The notes under the pieces are model-generated. The model searched no databases and was not told the DNA's origin. It saw nothing but the letters and a program-made list of their open reading frames with translations. From Candidatus Woesearchaeota archaeon (GTDB taxonomy: Archaea; Nanobdellota; Nanobdellia; UBA10117; JABICX01), in assembly GCA_018652045.1 (NCBI GenBank), contig JABICX010000001.1, positions 45,354 through 109,353 of the forward strand: a stretch of DNA of 64,000 bases. Direction: 5' to 3'. Each line of letters begins with the position of its first letter. Within the stretch, counting starts at the first letter, position 1. The translations under genes and the position numbers were made by a program. Shown in pieces: positions 1 to 8,288 of the stretch.

Positions 1-2826
1 TGGGTAGACGCAACTCGGATCGGAACCTGGAGAGATGTAGTTGTCAACCTAACATCTTCTGACACAAACAACCAATCAACTTTCCTAGACTGGAATAAGA
101 CGCTAGTTGGATATTGGAGCATGGACGCAGTTTCAGGATCAACCGTACTTGACAACTCAACCTGGCAGAACAACGGAACTCTCGAAGGTGGTGCTACACC
201 AACCCAAGGTAAGTTCGGCAAAGGAATGAAGTTTAATGGTGATGATGAAGTAATTAGAATGGGTGAGATCACTTCGGGACACCCACTCATGCTAGCTAAC
301 TCAAATATAACAATATCTGCATGGTTTAAACAATATAGTGGAGATACATACCAACGAATTGTTGATAAATCCACGGCAGGTAATAGTGCAAATGGTTACG
401 GGCTTGCTGCGCATACTAATCGAGATATTTACTTATTAGTTGACGGCTCTTATTATCGGACAGATACTAGTGCATATAATTTTGGAGAATGGACGCACGT
501 TGTGGGTGTTGTAACTGAAGATACTTTTGAAATATATATTGATGGTGTAAATCAAACGGGAGGTAGTTGGTCTGGAAGCGCTAAGTTACCTCCAGATGCT
601 ACAGCTAATCTAAGTATTGGATCATGGAATCATGCAGATGCTAGAGAAGTTAACGGATCAATCGATGAAGTTCAGATCTACTCTCGAGCATTATCAGCTA
701 ATGAAATACGCGCATTGTACGATGCTAACGCTAATCAGTATAACAAGACATGGACAGGTCTGACTGAGGGACAGAGCTATACATACACAGGATATTCTGT
801 TGACTTGGGAGCTAACAAGAACGAGACAGCTGAGAGAACAGTCACAATCAACAACATACCAACTACCTTCACAAGCGTAGCTATGGCATCATCAACGGCA
901 GCTAACATCACGTCTGACAACCTGTCAGTTAGCTGGACAGATGGAACTGATGGAGACTCGGACACAATATACAACATCACTGACTGGAGAGTAAATGGAT
1001 CTAGTATAGCTGTCCTTAACCTGGCTTTTGATAGTAACCGTTCTGGAACAACTACAGCAGTTATCCGAGACTATTCAACTTTTGAGAACAACGCAACTCT
1101 GGGAAATACAACTACCGGTAGAGCACCAGCATGGACATCTTCTTGTCAGATTGGAGGATGTTACGAATTCACTGCCGCAGGAGAGGAGAAGATAAATATT
1201 TCCAATACGGTTTTGACTGGTTTAAGTACGGTCACAACTGAATTATGGATTAAAACTTCTGGATCTGCTCAGGGAGTAATAACTGGAGCAAATCCTACCT
1301 ATAATAATGAGTATCTAATTTACGATCAATCATCCTTACGGCTCTATGTACATGATTCTAATTGGAATAGTGGCGTTTCAATTAATAATAATGCATGGCG
1401 TCATGTTGTATTCACCTGGGACGGATCAAACGGAACTGTAAAATTATTCGTAGATGGTGTGTTCCAAAATTCTGGTACAGTAAATACAGGGGCATTAACT
1501 ATACCTGTAAATGGATTATGGCTTGGAGCAGAGCAAGATTCCGTTGGTGGTGGATTCCAAGCATCGCAAGAGTTAGTAGGGTTCTTAGATGAAGTACGCA
1601 TTTACAACCGGAGCTTGAGTGCAGATCAAATCTGGGCCAACTATGTGGCAGGTAATGCCTCTCTCTCAGTTCAGACTATGGTCTCAGATGAGACTGGCAA
1701 GAATGATGTATGGTCGGTGTCTGTAACTCCTAATGACTTGTATGAAGATGGACCTAACACAACATCTGATTCGTTGACCCTTGTAAGCACAGCTCCAAAT
1801 CCACCAACCTCTATCACACCAGCATCTGGAACATGGGGTGGAGACAACAGCTCAATGGAGCTGAACTGTTCAGGCGCGTCGGACAATGACTCTGACACAA
1901 TAACATACTCAATAGAATCTAACCGAACAGGTAGCTGGACTGAGGTAACTACTGGCCTGGCAGACGGCAACTACTCGTGGGACATATCTAGCTACGACAA
2001 TATAGTTGGAATCAACTTCAGATGTTGGGCAACAGATGGAGCACTTAACTCTAGCAAGTATACTGCAAGCGCAAGTGTAAACTTGGACAACTGGGGACCA
2101 CGATGGAGCAGCCCAAGCAAGAACGCATCTACAGTCTATAATGGATTGAACATCAGCCTGAACACAACCTGGACAGAGACACAGGCAGCAGATGTCGGGC
2201 TCGCAGGATTCATCTTCTCATCAAACGACAGTGGTAGCTGGACAAATGGCAGCTATACAGTACTTAACGGAACAACCAATGTATCTACATATGAACTTGA
2301 GGTAACAACCTCTGCAGGTAATACGGTTGGTTGGTACTTCTGGACCAATGATACACAGGGTAACACAAACCAGACTGATCTACAGACATTCACTATCGGC
2401 AACAAGTCCATCGCAATAGCAGTTTCTGACCTTCTAGATGCAGGGGTACGGTGGGTAATTCAGAGTCTTCCATCAACTAGAGCGAACGCGTCATATAACA
2501 ACGGAACATCTGACACGAGCTATTATGTAACCGTTACTTCAGTTGGCACAAATGTAGACCTATCTATTGCAGCAGATGGCAACCTGACAACATCTGGCGG
2601 ATCAGTTCTGGACATCAGTAACGAAGAGTTCAGATACAATACTTCTGAAACAGATGTAACTAATAGCGACTATTACACCATGGCTACAACCAACAACACA
2701 ATTGGTTCTAACATTGTCAACGGTACAACTTCCTACATGAAGTTCTACCTAACGGTTCCAGGTAACCAAACTGTCGGAATTTACAATAACACATTATCTG
2801 TCTATGCAGAGGAGAGTTCACTATAA
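1..2826 (+). CDS. Large secreted surface protein with two LamG/concanavalin-like domains and Ig-like repeats (5' truncated by window edge)
   Basis: Frame is open from base 1 (WVDATRIGTWRDVVVNLTSSD...) into ORF 121..2826; two LamG-like blocks (GYWSMD...GSIDEVQIYSRALSANEIRALY and ...GFLDEVRIYNRSLSADQIWANY); many N-x-S/T sequons. Confidence 0.85.
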   Translation, partial: WVDATRIGTWRDVVVNLTSSDTNNQSTFLDWNKTLVGYWSMDAVSGSTVLDNSTWQNNGTLEGGATPTQGKFGKGMKFNGDDEVIRMGEITSGHPLMLANSNITISAWFKQYSGDTYQRIVDKSTAGNSANGYGLAAHTNRDIYLLVDGSYYRTDTSAYNFGEWTHVVGVVTEDTFEIYIDGVNQTGGSWSGSAKLPPDATANLSIGSWNHADAREVNGSIDEVQIYSRALSANEIRALYDANANQYNKTWTGLTEGQSYTYTGYSVDLGANKNETAERTVTINNIPTTFTSVAMASSTAANITSDNLSVSWTDGTDGDSDTIYNITDWRVNGSSIAVLNLAFDSNRSGTTTAVIRDYSTFENNATLGNTTTGRAPAWTSSCQIGGCYEFTAAGEEKINISNTVLTGLSTVTTELWIKTSGSAQGVITGANPTYNNEYLIYDQSSLRLYVHDSNWNSGVSINNNAWRHVVFTWDGSNGTVKLFVDGVFQNSGTVNTGALTIPVNGLWLGAEQDSVGGGFQASQELVGFLDEVRIYNRSLSADQIWANYVAGNASLSVQTMVSDETGKNDVWSVSVTPNDLYEDGPNTTSDSLTLVSTAPNPPTSITPASGTWGGDNSSMELNCSGASDNDSDTITYSIESNRTGSWTEVTTGLADGNYSWDISSYDNIVGINFRCWATDGALNSSKYTASASVNLDNWGPRWSSPSKNASTVYNGLNISLNTTWTETQAADVGLAGFIFSSNDSGSWTNGSYTVLNGTTNVSTYELEVTTSAGNTVGWYFWTNDTQGNTNQTDLQTFTIGNKSIAIAVSDLLDAGVRWVIQSLPSTRANASYNNGTSDTSYYVTVTSVGTNVDLSIAADGNLTTSGGSVLDISNEEFRYNTSETDVTNSDYYTMATTNNTIGSNIVNGTTSYMKFYLTVPGNQTVGIYNNTLSVYAEESSL

Positions 2827-3080
2827 TGGCAACAAAGCAAGCAGCACATAAGAGAACATTCAGAGAGATCAGAAAGTCTCTCCTACTGAACCTTACACAG
2901 GGTCAGAAGAATGTCAATCAGTTAGCTGATGCTGCCCATGTTAACTGGCACACAACACGTAGACAGATGATCTACTTAATCGGGTTTGGATATGCTCGCT
3001 ACGTTGTCAACTATCCACAAGTAAAGATCTTTGAAATCACTGAAAAGGGGATGGATGCTCTAGATCATAAAAAGGTATAA
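2826..3080 (+). CDS. Small winged-helix DNA-binding protein
   Basis: 84 aa; start overlaps upstream stop (TAATG); helix-turn-helix-like segment NQLADAAHVNWHTTRRQMIYLIGFGYARYV. Confidence 0.7.
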   Translation: MATKQAAHKRTFREIRKSLLLNLTQGQKNVNQLADAAHVNWHTTRRQMIYLIGFGYARYVVNYPQVKIFEITEKGMDALDHKKV

Positions 3081-3085
3081 TAAGT

Positions 3086-3667
3086 TTGAAAATGGAATAT
3101 ACTATGCATAAGATTAGTTTGATTCTAGCACTGTTGGTATTAATGACACCACAAGCATCCGCTATGAAAGGCGTCGGCATTGTATATGGTACTGTGATAA
3201 GTAATGTTGACGAAGGCGAAACAGCCTGCTTTGACTATGGTGTATACAACCCTTGGGATCAGGATGTAAAGATCATACTAACTGTATCAGGTGACCTTGC
3301 TGAGCTTAATGCATTTAGCGAGAATGTTGATGTGCCTGCAGGCACAACCCATGACAAAGCAAAGTCGGTTGAGATTTGCTTTGATGTACCTAAAGTCTAT
3401 TCTTACACCTGTCCCGATACCCCGATAGTGCTATCAGGTAAAGTAATCGCTACAGAGTATTATCCAGCAGGTGTATCTGGAACTGGCTCAACAACCTCGG
3501 TTTCAGCAGCAGCGCCGCTTGAGATGAGAGTCAGATGCGATGCAGACAAGGGAGTCCAATTCACGACACAATACTTCTTTATTGGTGCAGGCATAGCGAT
3601 TCTGCTAGCCGCACTATATGTAATGAGAAAATTCTTCAAAACCCATAAAATCATCAAAAAGCGCTAA
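3086..3667 (+). CDS. Secreted protein with signal peptide and C-terminal TM anchor
   Basis: N-terminal hydrophobic segment ending ...TPQASA, C-terminal IGAGIAILLAALYVM followed by basic tail. Start could be 3104. Confidence 0.7.
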   Translation: MKMEYTMHKISLILALLVLMTPQASAMKGVGIVYGTVISNVDEGETACFDYGVYNPWDQDVKIILTVSGDLAELNAFSENVDVPAGTTHDKAKSVEICFDVPKVYSYTCPDTPIVLSGKVIATEYYPAGVSGTGSTTSVSAAAPLEMRVRCDADKGVQFTTQYFFIGAGIAILLAALYVMRKFFKTHKIIKKR

Positions 3668-3763
3668 TTTTCCCTTTTACCCCCTCAAAATGGTGAAAAT
3701 ATGGGCTAAAAAGAGGCATTTTTAGGCATTTTTAAGGCTATAGTGGAAAGATTTTAATACTAC

Positions 3764-3824
3764 TGTTAATGTAGTTAACACATACATGGTTAAAACTACG
3801 TTAAATATGTTAATGTAGTTAACA
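3764..3824. promoter_or_regulatory. Two identical 17-bp palindromic operator-like sites (TGTTAATGTAGTTAACA) plus a degenerate third between them
   Basis: TGTTAATGTAGTTAACA at 3764-3780 and 3808-3824; GGTTAAAACTACGTTAAAT between them; second site overlaps the ATG at 3824. Confidence 0.6.
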
Positions 3825-4639
3825 TGTCTTTGGGGCAAAAAGTGGCTGACCAGCCGAAGAAGTTAGTAGGCATAGGTATAGGTAGATATACTCTAATTAG
3901 CTATAGCCCCAAACTATCTAGTTCTGAGCTAGTAAAGTTCCATTATGCGCTTTTAGGTAGAGGCAAACAACCTGGCCTTCTTCGAAAAACGCATAGCATA
4001 AAGCTAGCTAATTCTGTTATTCTTGCCCCCAAGGCATATAGTAAAGAAGTTCTTGACTTCTTGAGAACTTGGAAATGTAACATTTCCACGAAGGAAATCA
4101 TAAACAAGGTTTCCGATGAGAAAAAGTTGCAACAGGCTGCTAAGAAGCTTGTAGCTAAGCGACGAGACATATCAGATGTCCTACTTGTGGACGCCAGCCT
4201 GATCTCAAAAAAGGCTAAATCTAGCCCAGTTGTCTGCCTTCTAACTCACTCAAAAACACCACAACGAATCGCACAAAACCTGCAAAGCGAGATTGGCCTA
4301 CCCGTTATCTTTGTACAAGCAGATCAGTTATTCACCCCTAAATATTCTTCCATTGTTGATGCCTTAAAACAAGGTACGAGCCTCATTACATCAAAGACTT
4401 TTGCCCCAAAGACTTTGTTTGTCTATTCGACAAAGCACATAAAAGGCTCAGATAAAGTCCGCTTCTTTTACGATCTAAAAGGACGCGGCAAACAAAAGGG
4501 TATCATAGAGAGCACTCGTAGCGAGTTCTTTGCTAAGTCAGTGATTATCGCACCTAGCAAGAGCGTCGAAGCTATGCAGAAGTTCTTGACCAAGTGGAAG
4601 TGTCAGTACGAAAAAATGGAGGTAGCTGAAAGTGTCTAG
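3824..4639 (+). CDS. Conserved-looking protein with an internally duplicated domain (GRGKQ...SVI.AP...FL..WKC), function unknown
   Basis: 271 aa; N- and C-terminal ~70-aa segments clearly align (VKFHYALLGRGKQPGLL...NSVILAPK...FLRTWKC / VRFFYDLKGRGKQKGII...KSVIIAPS...FLTKWKC). Confidence 0.75.
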   Translation: MSLGQKVADQPKKLVGIGIGRYTLISYSPKLSSSELVKFHYALLGRGKQPGLLRKTHSIKLANSVILAPKAYSKEVLDFLRTWKCNISTKEIINKVSDEKKLQQAAKKLVAKRRDISDVLLVDASLISKKAKSSPVVCLLTHSKTPQRIAQNLQSEIGLPVIFVQADQLFTPKYSSIVDALKQGTSLITSKTFAPKTLFVYSTKHIKGSDKVRFFYDLKGRGKQKGIIESTRSEFFAKSVIIAPSKSVEAMQKFLTKWKCQYEKMEVAESV

Positions 4640-5498
4640 AAAGTTTAGCTTCGTGACTGAGAGAAAGATACAGTACCTAGAGAACTCTCTCGCAAGGTTA
4701 CAGGCTAGACGGACAGAGGTAGTAGATAGGCTAGATTGGCTGAACACTGCATATAGTGAGAACATCGTTGACTATGAGCATTACATCATGCAGAGAAGTG
4801 TCCTGCTTAACGGGAAGACTGTAGATAGCTGGGACGCAGATTGGATTGCTCGGAGAACACAGATTGAAGAGACGCTGCACGCATTGCATTACGGTAGAGC
4901 AACAGCTGATGTAACACGCGCAGCAAAGAAGGCGTTCGGTATAGCCGCTGTATTCATAATGATCCTTGCGGCATTAGCTGGAATGCAGGCACAAGTACCA
5001 ATCACTGGATTTGCAGGAGATAGCTCAGGATTTGTAGCTGAAGCAAATATCACTGCATACTTTGCAGTAGCAGCATCCGAGAATCTCGCAGATGGAATAG
5101 AGTTCAGTACGATAGTTGCAGGTACAAATAACAATAACGCTTCAGACAATTACAACAACGATAGTAGCGGAAGCTCAATGTATCTATCAGTATCAAACGA
5201 CTCTAACGTGCCAATAGACTTCTGTCTAGCAGCAGATCAGAAGATGAAGAGCGGCACAGATGCAATAGAGTTAGCTAACTTTGTATGGAATAGCTCAACC
5301 TCAACAGACGCGTCAACACCAACTCTAGCAAGCGCAACAGCAATGACAACAAGCTTCGTCAGCGCAGATACGGCAGTTACGGGTGGATTAAGTGAGTACT
5401 TGAGATTCTGGCTATCAGTACCTCTTGGACAGACAGCAGGAACATACAATAACACAGTTACCTTAAGAGCGGTTCAGAATGGACAATCATGTAGTTAG
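4632..5498 (+). CDS. Membrane-anchored surface protein: cytosolic coiled region, TM, extracellular beta-rich domain
   Basis: 288 aa; TM FGIAAVFIMILAALAGM followed by PITGFAG; C-terminal domain resembles the end of the 1-2826 protein (YLRFWLSVPLGQTAGTYNNTVTL vs YMKFYLTVPGNQTVGIYNNTLSV). Confidence 0.75.
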   Translation: MSRKFSFVTERKIQYLENSLARLQARRTEVVDRLDWLNTAYSENIVDYEHYIMQRSVLLNGKTVDSWDADWIARRTQIEETLHALHYGRATADVTRAAKKAFGIAAVFIMILAALAGMQAQVPITGFAGDSSGFVAEANITAYFAVAASENLADGIEFSTIVAGTNNNNASDNYNNDSSGSSMYLSVSNDSNVPIDFCLAADQKMKSGTDAIELANFVWNSSTSTDASTPTLASATAMTTSFVSADTAVTGGLSEYLRFWLSVPLGQTAGTYNNTVTLRAVQNGQSCS

Positions 5499-5566
5499 TT
5501 CTAACTTTAGTTTTCTTGGGATAGTAAAACCTTCTTTTCTAAAGAAGGGATTACGTTCAGAATGGA
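5472..5566. repeat. 12-bp direct repeats (GTTCAGAATGGA) at 5472-5483 and 5555-5566 bounding a 71-nt insert
   Basis: Exact 12-mer read twice; first copy is in frame inside the 3' end of CDS 4632-5498. Confidence 0.7.
5508..5552 (+). repeat. ~45-nt dispersed element matching, in inverted orientation, the tRNA-Val(GAC) intron at 29912-29955
   Basis: ACCTTCTTTTCTAAAGAAGGGATT (5529-5552) is the exact reverse complement of 29912-29935; flanking TAGTTTTCTTGGG matches TAGTTTCTTGGGG (rc 29943-29955). Confidence 0.75.
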
Positions 5567-5643
5567 TGGAGTTGTGCTTAGTTTTACGTAGTTACTTTTA
5601 GGTAGTTAGCAATGGTTTTATATCAGAGCCGACAGATTAAATC

Positions 5644-5856
5644 ATGAATATTGGAGATAGGCGCACTCAGGGGGCTATTTTTGTAGTTGTAGTATTAGTT
5701 GCTATGGTTTTCTTTTATGGTGATATTGGAACAACCGAACCCGAACAAAAGAGCGCACCATCCTCGAGCGACGCAACAATTGGTATAACAATCTTGCCCA
5801 GCGAGGCGGTAATTGGTGATAATGGTGGAGAGGTATTAGATGGCGAAGCGAGCTAG
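5644..5856 (+). CDS. Small membrane-anchored protein
   Basis: 70 aa, N-terminal TM GAIFVVVVLVAMVFFYG; overlaps start of next gene. Confidence 0.5.
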   Translation: MNIGDRRTQGAIFVVVVLVAMVFFYGDIGTTEPEQKSAPSSSDATIGITILPSEAVIGDNGGEVLDGEAS

Positions 5857-6475
5857 ACAGGTAAAGAGCAGTAATCGAAGCAACTTTAAAGTTTCAAACG
5901 AGTTGTTAGCAGGATTGCTAGTACTTGCAATCGCAATATCATTTTTCGACATATTCGCAGGAGTTGGTACCGAACTAACTGGATATAGTACTGTTGAGAA
6001 CAATGCATCCGCAGCTGTGACCATAACGTCAGTTACATCTATTAATTGGACAACCGCATCTATTGACTGGGGTTCTGGAGCAGTAACCGCACCTGGACCA
6101 GCTGTATTAGATTCTGAAGCCGGAACTACAAGTTTGGGAACATGGACTGCAAATGGAACTATATTACAATTAGAGAACATTGGTGGAGATGACGTAGTCT
6201 TAAATATGACTAGTAACTCAACTGCCGGGCAGTTTATCGGTGGAAGTAGTCCTACATTTAAGTGGAAGTTTGCGCAAGGTGAAGGAACCTCCTGTACCAG
6301 TATACAAGATACATCGTATACAGCAGTATCTGATGGAACTGGAAAGCAGATATGTGCAGTATTTTACGCAAATGACACAAACGACTTACTTAACATGTCT
6401 ATTGAATTAACAATACCTGCAGACGCAACATCTGGAGCAAAATCTGCAACAATAACTGCTACGGGCGTAGCATAA
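5840..6475 (+). CDS. Membrane-anchored surface protein with beta-rich ectodomain
   Basis: TM LLAGLLVLAIAISFFDIFAGV then ELTGYSTVENN; extracellular Thr/Ser/Asn-rich domain. Confidence 0.7.
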   Translation: MAKRARQVKSSNRSNFKVSNELLAGLLVLAIAISFFDIFAGVGTELTGYSTVENNASAAVTITSVTSINWTTASIDWGSGAVTAPGPAVLDSEAGTTSLGTWTANGTILQLENIGGDDVVLNMTSNSTAGQFIGGSSPTFKWKFAQGEGTSCTSIQDTSYTAVSDGTGKQICAVFYANDTNDLLNMSIELTIPADATSGAKSATITATGVA

Positions 6476-6529
6476 TTTTCATTTGTTTTCTTAAGTAAAC
6501 TATAAATATCTAACCTGATCCTAATAGAT

Positions 6530-7651
6530 ATGAAGTTTAGACTGTTAGTGATCTTATTGTTAGTTGCCTGTATAATATCCGTATCTCAAGCAGAGGCAAT
6601 TGGATTGGCACACGGTCCACTTAAGCACACTTTTGAAGCTGAAAAGGAGATAAACGTTGATTTCAAAGTAATATATTTCCAAGACCTGGACGCATTAGAT
6701 ATTGTATTGGCAGGCGGTTTAACTGATTATGCAACGATGAGTGAGTTACAGGAAGATGGTAGTTTTTCAATTAAAATAGATTTACCAGCAGATATCCCCG
6801 ACCCCGGAACACATGTTCTTACAGTAAGTGCGTATGAAGTACAACCTTCTGCAGGAATGGTGGGTGTTGATACGCGTATTATTAATCGTATACAGGTATT
6901 TGTCCCTTTTGACGGTAAGTATCTTGAGATAACTTCATTTGAAGCAGATAATGTAGTTATTGGTAACCCTGGTAAGTTTAGAATTGGTGTAGAAAATCTT
7001 GGTACTGATGCAATAACTGCAGCATACGCAAAGGTTGAGATATATGATAATCTTACTCAAAAGAAGATTGCTACAGTACAATCCGATCAGATTGGACTAG
7101 ATTCGTTTGAATCAAATGGTTTTGAGGTGAGATGGCCACACCCAACACAAAAAAATAGTATATATGACGCAAAAGCAACAGTGTATTTTGATGGCCAGTC
7201 AACTCAGGCAGACACAACTTTTAGAGTAGGTGAACTACTTGTTGAGGTTACCGATTTCTCAAAACAGGTACAACAAGCAAAGACCGCACCCTTTGAGATA
7301 CAGGTAGAAAGCAAGTGGAACGAAGAGATAACTGATGTGTATGCGAGAGTTATGATCAACGAGAGTGAGTTTAAGTCATATCCGATGGATATTGAGGCGT
7401 GGGGAAGTGAGAATATGACTGCATATGTCGATGCATCTCTATTTGAGGTTGGGGCGATAGTACCTGTAAGTATTGAGCTTCATTTTAATGGCGAGACTCA
7501 CGCAACACAGGGTGAAGTAGAGATTGTTGAAGCAAAGTTTAGTTTAAGTTCACCAAACGTAATATATGTACTTATTGCTATAGCGTTAATCATTGGAATC
7601 TATGTTCTGAAAAAGATAAATATTAATATATCTGTCAGAAAAAAGGTATGA
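6530..7651 (+). CDS. Secreted Ig-like (CARDB/COG1361-like) protein with C-terminal TM
   Basis: 373 aa, N-terminal signal, repeated beta-sandwich-like segments, C-terminal VIYVLIAIALIIGIYVLKK; TATA-like ACTATAAATATC about 30 nt upstream of ATG. Confidence 0.7.
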   Translation: MKFRLLVILLLVACIISVSQAEAIGLAHGPLKHTFEAEKEINVDFKVIYFQDLDALDIVLAGGLTDYATMSELQEDGSFSIKIDLPADIPDPGTHVLTVSAYEVQPSAGMVGVDTRIINRIQVFVPFDGKYLEITSFEADNVVIGNPGKFRIGVENLGTDAITAAYAKVEIYDNLTQKKIATVQSDQIGLDSFESNGFEVRWPHPTQKNSIYDAKATVYFDGQSTQADTTFRVGELLVEVTDFSKQVQQAKTAPFEIQVESKWNEEITDVYARVMINESEFKSYPMDIEAWGSENMTAYVDASLFEVGAIVPVSIELHFNGETHATQGEVEIVEAKFSLSSPNVIYVLIAIALIIGIYVLKKININISVRKKV

Positions 7652-7852
7652 ATGCGGAGTATACCTTTAAGCCTGTTTGTTTTAGGATTAGTCGTAGTCA
7701 TCAGTGTAGGTCTCTATGTACCATATGTTATCGAACAGGTAGGTTGGACGCCAATTGATAAACCTACTGTAATTGATGTTGAATCAGAATCAGGTAATCT
7801 TTTTTTTACAATCGATCCAAAGGAGAATGTAACTAACAATGGCACGAGTTAA
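7652..7852 (+). CDS. Small N-terminally anchored protein
   Basis: 66 aa, N-terminal TM; directly abuts upstream stop. Confidence 0.5.
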   Translation: MRSIPLSLFVLGLVVVISVGLYVPYVIEQVGWTPIDKPTVIDVESESGNLFFTIDPKENVTNNGTS

Positions 7853-8252
7853 CCTGACCAAGGCAGTATTTCTGTATATAGTTATATACATAATTGTGTT
7901 CGGCGCGTCGTATCTTTACTATCTACATAGAACTGAGGTTGTAATCTATGACACAAACTTTATTGTAGGAGATCACGTCGGTTTTGATCTTAACAGTAGT
8001 GTTATCACTTTTGGTATGGTTACACCTGCAGGTTCGGCTTCAAGGGGAATAAACATATTAGAATCTGATGTAGCACGTCATGCAAAGTTATACGCACGTG
8101 GAGATGTGTCTAAGTTCATAAGCACGTCGCAACATAGTGTATACGTTGCACCAGATTCTGCGCAAGAGATTATGCTAGACGTTAGCATACCTGTAGATCT
8201 ATCTTTTGGAAACTATTCAGGTAAGGTTAAGGTCGTTCTACTGACTGATTAG
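7839..8252 (+). CDS. N-terminally anchored secreted protein
   Basis: 137 aa, TM KAVFLYIVIYIIVFGASYLYYL, beta-rich ectodomain ending SIPVDLSFGNYSGKVKVVL. Confidence 0.6.
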   Translation: MARVNLTKAVFLYIVIYIIVFGASYLYYLHRTEVVIYDTNFIVGDHVGFDLNSSVITFGMVTPAGSASRGINILESDVARHAKLYARGDVSKFISTSQHSVYVAPDSAQEIMLDVSIPVDLSFGNYSGKVKVVLLTD

Positions 8253-8288
8253 TAGTGATTTTTAAGCCAGGCAACACGAAAAGTATAA

